Shown here piece by piece: positions 54,640-63,233 of a stretch of DNA of 64,000 nucleotides; the stretch's first letter is position 1, and each line of letters opens with the position of its first letter. The DNA is from Glaciihabitans tibetensis (lineage in GTDB: Bacteria; Actinomycetota; Actinomycetes; Actinomycetales; Microbacteriaceae): contig NZ_PVTL01000001.1 of assembly GCF_003003265.1 (NCBI RefSeq), positions 310,001 through 374,000 of the forward strand. Direction: 5' to 3'. Both the position numbers and the translations under genes were made by a program. The notes beneath the pieces are model-generated. The model saw only the letters and a list, made by a program, of their open reading frames with translations, had not been told where the DNA came from and ran no database searches.

Positions 54640-55199
54640 TCGGCGGCTTGAGCGGGTAGCCGTCGAAGCCACAGCTCGACCTCTCGCGGGGTTCGCAGGC
54701 GGACGACCTGGAGTCGAGGCGCGGCGTTCTCGAGTTCGAGGATGAGTGTGCGATAGTCGCGGTGGGTGCGGACAGTCCACGCGAGAACGTGATCGCGGCC
54801 CGTGAGCAGGTGCCAGAGGGGAGCCTCAACGTTGCCGGCCCAGAGCACTTCTGCGCCTCGCCGTCGCTGCACACGCCGGCGCACGAGCCGCGGCATCCAC
54901 ACCCTGATTGGAAAATCCAGCCACACTAGGATGTCCGCCCGCGCCGCCAAACGGGGACGCACGCTGCGGTATTGCCACTCGGTCACCCAGGCGGGGCCGC
55001 CGATCATCGCGTCGACGTCGGCGTAGAACTCCTCCCGCCGCGTCCAGTTCGGACCGTGATAGAGCGCGTCGATGTCGGTGTACGGAATGCCCAGGCGGGA
55101 TGCGAGCTGGATCGCGAGAGTGCTCTTGCCCGCGCCGCTCACCCCGGCGATGAGAATTCGCCGCGGAGCGCGGGGGAGTGTGTCCGTCGGGCCCAACAT
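54636..55199 (-). CDS. AAA-type nucleoside kinase-like P-loop protein
   Basis: The product has 187 residues. Walker A is GVSGAGKS (19-26), followed by TDIDALYHGPNWTRREEF and a Walker B-like ILVWLDFP. This matches the adenylate kinase/FlaR-type small P-loop family with a helical WHL-rich insertion. The natural substrate is unknown. It is convergent with the hypothetical gene upstream. Confidence 0.82.
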   Translation of the reverse strand: MLGPTDTLPRAPRRILIAGVSGAGKSTLAIQLASRLGIPYTDIDALYHGPNWTRREEFYADVDAMIGGPAWVTEWQYRSVRPRLAARADILVWLDFPIRVWMPRLVRRRVQRRRGAEVLWAGNVEAPLWHLLTGRDHVLAWTVRTHRDYRTLILELENAAPRLQVVRLRTPREVELWLRRLPAQAAD

Positions 55200-55266
55200 C
55201 GGACCAGTCTAGGAAAGACCCGGCGCGCAATTTGCTGCGCGACGTTTGGGGGTCGATGCTGGACGT

Positions 55267-56379
55267 ATGACTTCCGAACCGGACTCGTACTCGACCGCCG
55301 ACGCGCACTCGGCCGCGGTGCCGACGACGGCAGGGGGTTCGGCGGCCTTTCGCGCCGCTGTTGAGCAGTTCCCGAACGGCCGCGGCTACCTGGCCGCAGC
55401 GTCGATGGGGCTGCCCAGTCTCGACACCGTCGCGGCCCTGACGGCCGACCTGCAGGCCTGGGCGGGGGTGAAGCGCAGCCCCGCGGGATACGGAGAGCTG
55501 GCCGAGCGAGTGCGCGCGCACTACGCCCGACTGGTCGCGGTTCCCGGAGATCGCGTCGCGATCGGCGCCCAGACCTCGGTCTTCGCGGGCGTGATCGCGC
55601 AGGCTGTGCCGCGCGGAGCCGAGGTACTGTGCGTCGACGGCGACTTCAGTTCGATGGTCTTTCCGTTCCTGCAGCGGTCGGACATCACGGTCAGGCACAT
55701 CCCCCTCGCCGAACTGGCTGACTCTATAACGGATGCCACGTGGCTGGTGTCGTTCTCCCTCATCCAGTCCGCGACCGGCGAAGTGGCGGATGTCCCGGCG
55801 ATCACCGCCGCCGCCGCGCACCACGGCGCCCGCACCTTCTGCGACACGACCCAGGCGGCCGGGGTGTACCCGATCGATGCGAGCCTCTTCGACTCGACCG
55901 TGTGCCACAGCTACAAGTGGCTCTGCGCACCGCGTGGCGTCGCCTTCCTCACCGTCTCGGACGAGTTTCAGCAGAGCCTCACGCCGACATTTGCGAGCTG
56001 GTACGGCGGAGAGAGCGTCTGGGAATCCTGTTACGGACCCACGATGCGGCTCGCCCGCGATGCGCGACAGTTTGACCTTTCCCCGGCCTGGCATGCCTGG
56101 GCGGGAGCGGAAGAATCAGTGCGCATGTTTGCCGATCTGGACGTGTCCGAGGTGTGGTCACACGCGGCCGGGCTGGGTAACCTCCTCTGCGACGAGTGGG
56201 ACATTCCCCGAAAGAATCAGGCCATCGTGACACGGGCCGATCCGGGTGGTGCCGACCTCGCGCGGCTTGCGGCGGCCGGGATCGTCGCCTCGGGCCGCGC
56301 CGGCAGGCTCAGGGTCGCGTTCCACCTGTGGAACACCGCAGACGACGTGGAGCAATTGGCCAGCGTGCTGCGGGGGTAG
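55267..56379 (+). CDS. Class V aminotransferase (cysteine desulfurase-like)
   Basis: The product has 370 residues from ATG 55267. The PLP fold has the family order: AIGAQTSVFAGVIAQAVPRG, CDTTQAAGVYPID, and the Schiff-base Lys in CHSYKWLCAPRGVAFL. The catalytic Cys loop of true desulfurases is not obvious, so the reaction is unknown. It stands alone, between the P-loop gene and a GC-rich repeat. Confidence 0.85.
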   Translation: MTSEPDSYSTADAHSAAVPTTAGGSAAFRAAVEQFPNGRGYLAAASMGLPSLDTVAALTADLQAWAGVKRSPAGYGELAERVRAHYARLVAVPGDRVAIGAQTSVFAGVIAQAVPRGAEVLCVDGDFSSMVFPFLQRSDITVRHIPLAELADSITDATWLVSFSLIQSATGEVADVPAITAAAAHHGARTFCDTTQAAGVYPIDASLFDSTVCHSYKWLCAPRGVAFLTVSDEFQQSLTPTFASWYGGESVWESCYGPTMRLARDARQFDLSPAWHAWAGAEESVRMFADLDVSEVWSHAAGLGNLLCDEWDIPRKNQAIVTRADPGGADLARLAAAGIVASGRAGRLRVAFHLWNTADDVEQLASVLRG

Positions 56380-56383
56380 ACCG

Positions 56384-56462
56384 TGGCGCGGCGGGGAACC
56401 GTGCGGCGCGCGGCAGGACCACAGGACCGCAGGGCGCGCGGCAGGACCGCAGGGCGCGGCGT
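56384..56462. repeat. GC-rich tandem repeat between two enzyme genes
   Basis: The unit GGCGCGCGGCAGGACCGCAG recurs in near-identical copies (with CACAGGACCGCAGGGCGCG variants) just before the oxidoreductase gene. It resembles the simple repeats near the dispersed elements, but there is no inverted repeat here. Confidence 0.5.
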
Positions 56463-56481
56463 TCGCGCCTAGGCTGAGGTC

Positions 56482-57516
56482 ATGGCTTCCAACGCAGTAA
56501 TCCGCACCGGTCTCGTCGGCTTTGGGCTGGCGGGGCGTGTGTTCCACGAACCGTTCCTGGCGACTAACCCGGCCTTTCGCCTGGAGGTCATCGCCACCGG
56601 CAATCCAGAGCGCCAGGAAGAAGCGCGTGCACGAGGCGACTACGAGATCGTCAGAGCGCCGGACGCACTCCTCGGCCGCGACCTCGATCTGATCGTGCTC
56701 GCGTCCCCTCCGGCTGCTCACTTCGCCCAGGCAACCGCGGCGCTCGAGTCTGGGGCGGCGGTCGTGGTCGACAAACCGTTTGCGGCGTCGGTCGCGGAGG
56801 CGGAGCAGCTCATCGACACCGCAGAACGCGTCGGGCGACCGCTCATCGTGTTCCAGAATCGGCGGTGGGACGGCGATTTCCTCACGGCGAAGAAGCTGAT
56901 CGAATCCGGCAGGCTCGGTCAGGTCTTCCGGTTTGAGAGCACGTTCGAGCGCTACGCGGGTGCGGCGCGCGACCGGTGGCACGACACAGCGACGGTAGCC
57001 CAGGGCGCAGGAATCACCTTCGATCTCGGCAGCCACCTCGTTGACCAGGCCCTCCACCTCTTCGGTCCCGCGACCCTTGAACGGGCAGAACTGCGCGTCG
57101 TTCGACCGGGAGGGCCTAGCGAAGACGATGCGTTCCTCTCGCTCGCTCACGTCAGCGGCGTGACATCCCACATCACTGTCAGCAGGATGGCCGCGCAGAC
57201 GGGACCGCGTTTCCGCGTTCTCGGTACGGACAGCGCGTACATGGTCTACGGACTGGACAACCAGGAGGACGCGTTGAAGCTCGGCGCCCGCCCAACGGAC
57301 GCGGGCTTCGGCGTTGTGCCGGAGGAGGATTGGGGGCTCGTCGGTGGGGAAAAGGGCGCTGCCCCCACACCGCATCCCACGGAGCGCGGAAATTACGCTG
57401 GCTTCTACGCGGGGGTTGCCAAGACGCTGACTACGGGGGCGCCGTCGCCCGTTGACCCCCGCGAGGCGCTGGCCACAATGCGCATCCTGGAGCTCGCACA
57501 CCAACTGTCTGCCTGA
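56482..57516 (+). CDS. Gfo/Idh/MocA family oxidoreductase
   Basis: The product has 344 residues. The N-terminal Rossmann fold (GLVGFGLAGRVFHEPFL) and the Lys motif VDKPFAASVAEAEQLI identify an NAD(P)-dependent sugar or inositol-type dehydrogenase. The C-terminal domain ends in PVDPREALATMRILELAHQ. Substrate unknown. No partner sugar gene lies nearby. Confidence 0.9.
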   Translation: MASNAVIRTGLVGFGLAGRVFHEPFLATNPAFRLEVIATGNPERQEEARARGDYEIVRAPDALLGRDLDLIVLASPPAAHFAQATAALESGAAVVVDKPFAASVAEAEQLIDTAERVGRPLIVFQNRRWDGDFLTAKKLIESGRLGQVFRFESTFERYAGAARDRWHDTATVAQGAGITFDLGSHLVDQALHLFGPATLERAELRVVRPGGPSEDDAFLSLAHVSGVTSHITVSRMAAQTGPRFRVLGTDSAYMVYGLDNQEDALKLGARPTDAGFGVVPEEDWGLVGGEKGAAPTPHPTERGNYAGFYAGVAKTLTTGAPSPVDPREALATMRILELAHQLSA

Positions 57517-57566
57517 GTTCACTTGCAGGTCGCGATTGTGGAGCGGGCGGCATCCCACCTCTTCGC

Positions 57567-57647
57567 ATTCTGAGACCGTCTGTATTCTGAGACCGACGTA
57601 TTCTCGGACCGTCTGAATTCTGAGACCGTCTACATTCTGAGACCGTC
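57567..57647. repeat. Five-unit 16-17 bp tandem repeat upstream of glyS
   Basis: ATTCTGAGACCGTCTGT-type units start at 57567, 57584, 57600, 57617 and 57634, with small changes in the last bases; the third has CGG for GAG. This AT-containing array stands out against the GC-rich surroundings and lies about 100 nt before the glyS start. It could be a protein-binding array or a slippage repeat. Confidence 0.7.
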
Positions 57648-57743
57648 GCGGCTCCGCTGTGCCGTTGGGCCGATGGCCCCCGTTAGGCTGGGGGTTCGCA
57701 TTTCACCGGGCATCCAGCTCGGCGTTCAACACAGGAGTTACAC

Positions 57744-59129
57744 GTGGCCACGCCAAATCCCCTCGACGCCGTCATCGCACTCGCCAAAAGGCGAGGCTTC
57801 GTTTATCAGGCTGGTGAGATCTACGGGGGCTCTCGTTCCGCCTGGGACTACGGGCCGCTCGGTACCGCCCTGAAAGAGAACATCAAGCGCCAGTGGTGGC
57901 AGTTCATGGTCCAGGGTCGGGACGACATCGTCGGCATCGACTCGTCCGTCATCCTGCCGCGCAAGGTGTGGGAGGCTTCCGGGCACGTCGAGGTATTCTC
58001 CGACCCGCTGGTCGAATCTCTGCACACCCACAAGCGGTACCGCGCCGACCACCTGCTCGAGGCGTACGAAGAGAAGCACGGACATCCGCCGGTCAATGGG
58101 CTCGCGGACATTCGCGACCCCGACACCGGGCAGCCCGGCTCGTGGACCGAACCGCAGAACTTCTCGGGCCTCCTGAAGACCTTCCTTGGCCCGGTCGACA
58201 ATGAAGAGGGCATGGCGTACCTGCGGCCCGAGACGGCGCAGGGGATCTTTGTGAACTTCGCGAACGTGCTCGGTTCCGCCCGAATGAAGCCTCCGTTCGG
58301 AATCGCCCAGATCGGCAAGAGCTTCCGCAATGAGATCACGCCCGGAAACTTCATCTTCCGCACCCGGGAGTTTGAGCAGATGGAGATGGAGTTCTTCGTC
58401 GAACCCGGCACGGACGCGGAATGGCACCAGTACTGGATCGATGCCTCGCACGATTGGTACGTGGGCCTCGGGATCAAGCCCGAGAACATCCGTCTGTACG
58501 AGCACCCGGCCGAGAAGCTGTCGCATTACTCCACCCGCACGGTTGACGTGGAGTACCGTTTCCGGTTCGCCGGCAGCGAGTGGGGCGAGCTGATGGGCAT
58601 CGCCAACCGCACCGACTTCGACCTGAAGACGCACTCGGAGGCGTCCGGCGCCGATCTCTCCTACTTCGATCAGACCAAGGACGAGCGCTGGTTCCCCTAC
58701 GTCATCGAGCCGGCGTTTGGGCTTACCCGCGCGCTGATGGCGTTCCTGGTGGACGCGTACTCTGAGGACGAGGCACCGAACACCAAGGGCGGCGTCGACA
58801 AGCGCACGGTTCTGCGACTGGACCGCCGTCTTGCGCCGATCAAGGTCGCCGTCCTTCCACTGTCGCGCAACGAGCGGCTGTCGCCGCTCGCGAAGCAGGT
58901 CGCGGCGGACCTGCGCAAGTACTGGAACATCGACTTCGACGATGCCGGCGCAATCGGCCGGCGCTACCGCCGCCAAGACGAGATCGGCACGCCCTTCTGT
59001 GTCACCGTCGACTTCGAGTCGCTGGATGACAACGCGGTGACCATCCGCGAGCGCGACACGATGGCGCAGGAGCGCGTGTCTCTCGATCGGCTGCGAGGCT
59101 ATCTCGCGGAGCAGCTGATCGGAGCGTAG
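57744..59129 (+). CDS. glyS: Glycyl-tRNA synthetase (alpha2 type)
   Basis: This class II synthetase has 461 residues, the eukaryote-like homodimeric form typical of actinobacteria. It contains [13 protein letters not shown]-type motif 2 context ([16 protein letters not shown]), [29 protein letters not shown], and a C-terminal anticodon domain. The start is GTG 57744. No T-box was seen in the leader, only the tandem repeat. It is a single-gene unit. Confidence 0.97.
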   Translation: MATPNPLDAVIALAKRRGFVYQAGEIYGGSRSAWDYGPLGTALKENIKRQWWQFMVQGRDDIVGIDSSVILPRKVWEASGHVEVFSDPLVESLHTHKRYRADHLLEAYEEKHGHPPVNGLADIRDPDTGQPGSWTEPQNFSGLLKTFLGPVDNEEGMAYLRPETAQGIFVNFANVLGSARMKPPFGIAQIGKSFRNEITPGNFIFRTREFEQMEMEFFVEPGTDAEWHQYWIDASHDWYVGLGIKPENIRLYEHPAEKLSHYSTRTVDVEYRFRFAGSEWGELMGIANRTDFDLKTHSEASGADLSYFDQTKDERWFPYVIEPAFGLTRALMAFLVDAYSEDEAPNTKGGVDKRTVLRLDRRLAPIKVAVLPLSRNERLSPLAKQVAADLRKYWNIDFDDAGAIGRRYRRQDEIGTPFCVTVDFESLDDNAVTIRERDTMAQERVSLDRLRGYLAEQLIGA

Positions 59130-59330
59130 CGCTCGGGCTCTGCGCCGGGACCCGCGCGGGAGCCGCGCGGGAGCCGCGCGTTCGGAGGCCGCACCTCGCC
59201 TCGCACGACGTCCCGTCCCCGCACCCCATCCGTGCCCGTCCCCGCACCACATCCGTGCCCGCACCCGCACCACATCCGTCCCTACCTCCGCGCCCCGCAT
59301 CCAGCACCACGCATCCGCATCCGCACCACG

Positions 59331-59435
59331 CACCTTCGGAAACTCAGGACTCGGCGCACTTCCACCGGCTCGGCCAACCGCCGAGCCGGGTCAGGGGCGT
59401 GCGCTCGCTCGCGAACTCCTGAGTTTCCGAAGGGT
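59331..59435. repeat. Dispersed intergenic inverted-repeat element, copy C
   Basis: The left arm CACCTTCGGAAACTCAGGAC plus TCGGCGCA (59331-59358) pairs with the right arm GCGAACTCCTGAGTTTCCGA plus AGGGT (59411-59435). A second stem lies inside (CGGCTCGGC/GCCGAGCCG). A CATCC/CACC-rich tandem region (59215-59330) flanks it on the left. It sits between glyS and the next gene and contains no coding frame. Confidence 0.75.
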
Positions 59436-59558
59436 GACGCGGTCCAGCTCCCGCGGCGGCGTGTTTGGCCGATCCTCCACAGTTGATCCCGCGTCGAATC
59501 GGCCCACCTTTACCTGGACCAGCTGTCCCGCCAGCGTCATCGCCGGGACGATGGCTGC

Positions 59559-60491
59559 ATGTCCGATATCGCAGCGCTCGTCGACGCAGTCGGCGGGGTG
59601 GCGCACAAGCGCCAGCTCGTTGCACTGGGAGCGCGCGATCACGAGCTCACCCGGGCGGTGCGCAACAAGGACGTGATCCGTGTCCGCCAAGGGTGGTACT
59701 CGACCCTTCCGCCAACCCTGCCAGAGCTCCGCGCTGTCCGTATCGGCGGTCGTCTGACGGGAATCTCCGCGATAGCCGCGGCAGGGGGCTGGGTGCTCGA
59801 TACGCCAACGCTTCACGTCTCCGTCCCCAAGAACGCAGCGCGACTTCGCTCGCCCGTGAATAGATTTGCGTCCTTTGCGGCCGCGCGCACCCGTGGCGTA
59901 AGGCTGCACTGGGATGCCCCCCGCGTTGGGAGATTAGGCACGGTGATGCGCGTGGGGCTCCTCGATGCATTGGAACGCGTCGTGCTCGACGAAACACTGG
60001 AGGTTGCCGTCGCAGCCCTCGACTGGGCTTTGCATACGCGGCACATCGACTCAGGTGACCTCGACACTATTTTCGACCGATTGCCCGCGATCAAGAGTTC
60101 CCTCCGCGGGTGGATCGACCCGAAGTGCGAGTCTCTCCCCGAGAGTCTTGCCAGGACACGATTGCGACTCCGGGGGCATCACGTGATTTCTCAAGCAAGG
60201 GTGGGTGAGAACCAGCGCATCGACATGGTCGTTGACGGTGTGGTGGCGCTCGAGACAGATGGCGAGGAACACCATCGCGACCGCTTCCACGCCGATCGGG
60301 CGAAGGACCTCACCATGACCATCCACGGCTACCACGCATTGCGAGCGACGGCGGTGATGGTGTTCCGGGACTGGGGCAGGGTGGCCGCGGCGATCGAGAG
60401 CGCACTTCTCGGGCGCGGAGTGTCCCCGCCTCGCCCGCTCTCGATGGTGCGAGGCCGGGTCCCGCCACTCACCCAATGGGTACCCGTTTGA
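59559..60491 (+). CDS. AbiEi-like N-terminal domain fused to DUF559 nuclease-like domain
   Basis: The product has 310 residues. The first 90 residues carry a winged-helix of the type found in AbiEi antitoxin domains (ALVDAVGGVAHKRQLVALGARDHELTRAV...GWYSTLPPT). The C-terminal 120 residues fit the Vsr-like DUF559 fold (RIDMVVDGVVALETDGEEHH, then RFHADRAKDLTMTIHGYHALRATAVMVFRD). No toxin gene follows. Such fused genes are widespread in actinobacteria but their role is not established. It is next to the dispersed repeat. Confidence 0.78.
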   Translation: MSDIAALVDAVGGVAHKRQLVALGARDHELTRAVRNKDVIRVRQGWYSTLPPTLPELRAVRIGGRLTGISAIAAAGGWVLDTPTLHVSVPKNAARLRSPVNRFASFAAARTRGVRLHWDAPRVGRLGTVMRVGLLDALERVVLDETLEVAVAALDWALHTRHIDSGDLDTIFDRLPAIKSSLRGWIDPKCESLPESLARTRLRLRGHHVISQARVGENQRIDMVVDGVVALETDGEEHHRDRFHADRAKDLTMTIHGYHALRATAVMVFRDWGRVAAAIESALLGRGVSPPRPLSMVRGRVPPLTQWVPV

Positions 60492-60544
60492 TGAATGTTC
60501 GAGTGCTCGGGAATTCTCGCGGGGTGGCCCTCGTTGCGTCCAAC

Positions 60545-61198
60545 GTGAGTGAACCTATCAAAGTAGACATCTGGTCCGACGTTCAGTGCCCCTGGTGCTA
60601 CATCGGCAAGCGCAAGTTCGAGGCCGGCGTGGCCGAGTTTGACGGCGAGGTTGAGGTGGAGTACCACTCCTTCGAGCTCGCCCCGGACACCCCGGTCGAC
60701 TTCGACGGAACTCCGGTCGACTACCTCAGCCAGCGCAAAGGCATCCCGCTCGATCAGGTCGAGAAAATGCTCGAGAACGTCACCGGCATCGCTGCCGATG
60801 TGGGTCTCGACTACCACTACGAAGACGTCCACCAAACGAACACGGTGAAGTCGCACGAGCTGCTGCACTATGCGAAGTCGCAGGGCCGCCAGCTCGACAT
60901 GAAAGAGCGTCTACTGAAGGCCTACTTCGTCGATGGCCGCCACGTTGGACGCGTTGAGGACCTCGCTGACCTCGGGGCCGAGATTGGCCTGGACCGCGCT
61001 GAGATTGTGCGGGTGCTGACGGCAAACACTTACCTTGCTGATGTGAAGGCGGATGTCGCGCAAGCCCAGGCCTACGGAATTCAGGGCGTCCCGTTCTTCG
61101 TAATTGACGGCAAGTATGGTGTTTCCGGCGCTCAGGATCCGACGGCGTTCACGGGAGTCCTTGAGCAGGCACGGCTCGAGAAGGAAGAAGTCCGATGA
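60545..61198 (+). CDS. DsbA family oxidoreductase (FrnE-like)
   Basis: The product has 217 residues from GTG 60545 (VSEPIKVDIWSDVQCPWC); ATG 60491 would add 18 less typical residues. The thioredoxin-fold active site is CPWC (C15-C18). The ending YGIQGVPFFVIDGKYGVSGAQ is typical of cytoplasmic FrnE proteins in redox or polyketide contexts. It is coupled to a 44-residue gene by ATGA. Confidence 0.9.
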   Translation: MSEPIKVDIWSDVQCPWCYIGKRKFEAGVAEFDGEVEVEYHSFELAPDTPVDFDGTPVDYLSQRKGIPLDQVEKMLENVTGIAADVGLDYHYEDVHQTNTVKSHELLHYAKSQGRQLDMKERLLKAYFVDGRHVGRVEDLADLGAEIGLDRAEIVRVLTANTYLADVKADVAQAQAYGIQGVPFFVIDGKYGVSGAQDPTAFTGVLEQARLEKEEVR

Positions 61199-61329
61199 GT
61201 GGGCCGTCCGCGGTTCCGCTTCAGATGGTTGGCGATTCGGGCGTCGTCTGCGTCGGTGACGTGTGCGAGGTCCCCGCGCCGAGCGATCAGCGGGTTGTCA
61301 TCGACCTACTCGACTCTGGCGACATCTAG
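61195..61329 (+). CDS. Small protein coupled to the DsbA-family gene (44 aa)
   Basis: ATG 61195 overlaps the DsbA-family stop as ATGA and opens a 44-codon frame: MSGPSAVPLQMVGD, then a CVGDVCEVP Cys pair and an acidic end. It is too short for usual gene calls, but the overlap and the two Cys residues beside an oxidoreductase suggest a real gene. Function unknown; a redox partner is possible. Confidence 0.6.
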   Translation: MSGPSAVPLQMVGDSGVVCVGDVCEVPAPSDQRVVIDLLDSGDI

Positions 61330-61414
61330 CGTCAGTCGCTACTGAATATCGCACCCGCAGCGGGGCGCCGCGGGGTGCTGCGCCTCACCGCGCTGCGGCC
61401 TAGCGTCAGTCGCT
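61326..61414. repeat. 15-bp direct repeat pair
   Basis: CTAGCGTCAGTCGCT occurs at 61326-61340 and 61400-61414. The first copy contains the stop codon of the 44-residue gene and the second contains the stop codon of the convergent YbaK-type gene. The 59 bp between them are GC-rich and without a clear terminator. Confidence 0.55.
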
Positions 61415-61915
61415 GATGTCCGCGACCGTGGCATCCAGACCTGAGATCAGCGCACCCGCATCGACGAAAGCGCTGAGGCCCTGTGCGCCGGCGCCCATCG
61501 CAATTCGCGTGCCCACTATGCGCGCGTCCGCGAACACCGGCCAGGGGGTACTGCTTCCGAGCGGGGTGATGGTGCCGCGCTCGTACCCCGTCGCTTCCAG
61601 CGCGATGGCGGCTTCTGGCAGCCGCAACTTGTTGACTCCGACGACCGACCGCAGCTTCGCCCAGGAGATCTGGCGGTCACCGGGAACCAGCGCAAAAAGA
61701 AACGTGCCGTCGTGCCGTTTGACCACGAGCGTCTTTACAATCGTGGAGGGCGCGATTCCGAGGAGCGCGGCCGCAGCCTCGAGCGAGTCGGCCGCGGGAC
61801 GGTCAACAAACTCGATTGCGATTCCGCGGGCCGCGGCGTCTGCTGCAACCCGTGCTCGTCCGTCCGAAGTTGCTCCGACCGGACTCTCCGCAGTGGTTGT
61901 TTCTGTCATGGTCAT
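61406..61915 (-). CDS. YbaK/EbsC family aminoacyl-tRNA deacylase-like protein
   Basis: The product has 169 residues from ATG 61915 (MTMTETTTAESP); a start at 61981 is rejected. Family features are the central VKTLVVKRHDGTFLFALVPGD and the conserved GVNKLRLPEAA-GYERGTITPLGSSTPW block. Members hydrolyse mischarged Cys-tRNA(Pro) and related products. Divergent from dusB. Confidence 0.9.
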   Translation of the reverse strand: MTMTETTTAESPVGATSDGRARVAADAAARGIAIEFVDRPAADSLEAAAALLGIAPSTIVKTLVVKRHDGTFLFALVPGDRQISWAKLRSVVGVNKLRLPEAAIALEATGYERGTITPLGSSTPWPVFADARIVGTRIAMGAGAQGLSAFVDAGALISGLDATVADISD

Positions 61916-62029
61916 TTCGCTCTCTGTACACGTGTGCGTCTTGTCCTCCCCAACGAAATTCGCCCGACTGACGAGGCCCATCGGGTAACGCGCCGGTGGT
62001 CGAGACGACTTTCTGGGAGAATTGGTGCA

Positions 62030-63229
62030 ATGTCCACTCTCACTACCGTTACCGCTGCCAACGCTCCCGTCGCCGCACGCATTCCCGCGGCGACCACCGA
62101 GCCTCTTCGTATCGGAAATATCGAGCTGGACGTCCCCGTCGTACTAGCCCCTATGGCGGGCATCACCAACACCGCATTCCGCCGCCTGTGCCGTGAATAT
62201 GGTGCTGGCCTCTACGTCAGCGAGATGATCACCAGCCGGGCTCTGGTCGAGCGCACGCCTGAAAGCATGCGGCTCATTCGCCACCATGAGTCCGAAACCA
62301 CACGCAGCATCCAGCTTTACGGGGTCGACCCGAAGACCGTGTCCGAGGCGGTGACCATGCTTGTCGCTGAAGATCGAGCTGATCACATTGATCTGAATTT
62401 CGGATGCCCCGTTCCGAAAGTCACGCGCAAAGGCGGCGGTGCTGCGCTCCCATGGAAGCTTGGACTATTCCGCGAGATCGTCGAAGGTGCCGTCGCTGCG
62501 GCGGGAGACATCCCGCTGACGGTAAAGATGCGTAAGGGAATCGATTCTGATCACCTGACCTATCTCGAGGCGGGTAAGGCGGCAGAGGGTGCGGGCGTCG
62601 CGAGCATCGCGCTACACGCGCGAACCGCCGCCGAGTTTTACTCCGGAACGGCGGACTGGTCGGCAATCGCGACCCTCAAGGGCACGATTACCAGCGTGCC
62701 CGTTCTCGGCAATGGCGACATCTGGAGCGCACAGGACGCATTGCGGATGGTGGCAGAGACCGGATGCGACGGGGTCGTCGTTGGGCGCGGATGCCTCGGG
62801 CGCCCCTGGTTGTTCGGTGACCTGGCCGCTGCGTTCCGCGGCGAAGAGATGAAGGCGCAGCCGACGCTCGGCGAGGTGGCTCGCGCGTTCAAGCGTCATG
62901 CTGAATTGCTCGTCGAGTTTTTCGAGGAGGAGGACCGTGCCTGCCGTGACATTCGTAAGCATGTCGCCTGGTACTTCAAGGGATACTCCGTGGGCGGCGA
63001 CCTGCGCGCACGTCTGGCCATGGTGCAGACGCTCGCGCAGCTGGATGACCTGCTGGGCACGCTCGACTGGGAGCAGCCTTACCCGGGTGCCGACGCCGAG
63101 GGGCAGCGGGGTCGCGCGGGTACGCCGAAGCGCCCGTCCCTGCCAGACCACTGGCTTGACAGTCGCGAGCTTCAGGAGACTCATCGTGCAGAACTCACCG
63201 AGGCGGAGCTGAACACCAGTGGTGGTTGA
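62030..63229 (+). CDS. dusB: tRNA-dihydrouridine synthase
   Basis: This FMN enzyme reduces uridine in tRNA. It has 399 residues from ATG 62030. [15 protein letters not shown] opens the TIM barrel. The catalytic Cys is in [19 protein letters not shown], then [20 protein letters not shown] and GNGDIWS. The longer frame from 61712 overlaps the YbaK gene and is rejected. dgt follows directly. Confidence 0.96.
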   Translation: MSTLTTVTAANAPVAARIPAATTEPLRIGNIELDVPVVLAPMAGITNTAFRRLCREYGAGLYVSEMITSRALVERTPESMRLIRHHESETTRSIQLYGVDPKTVSEAVTMLVAEDRADHIDLNFGCPVPKVTRKGGGAALPWKLGLFREIVEGAVAAAGDIPLTVKMRKGIDSDHLTYLEAGKAAEGAGVASIALHARTAAEFYSGTADWSAIATLKGTITSVPVLGNGDIWSAQDALRMVAETGCDGVVVGRGCLGRPWLFGDLAAAFRGEEMKAQPTLGEVARAFKRHAELLVEFFEEEDRACRDIRKHVAWYFKGYSVGGDLRARLAMVQTLAQLDDLLGTLDWEQPYPGADAEGQRGRAGTPKRPSLPDHWLDSRELQETHRAELTEAELNTSGG

Positions 63230-63233
63230 CGAC

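Noticed and set aside
57567-57647. Tandem units considered as a CRISPR array
   Set aside because: Units are 16-17 bp with no unique spacers and no cas genes in the window.
57738-59333. 531-codon leftward ORF over glyS
   Set aside because: Antisense shadow of glycyl-tRNA synthetase and the repeat region after it, with low-complexity ends.
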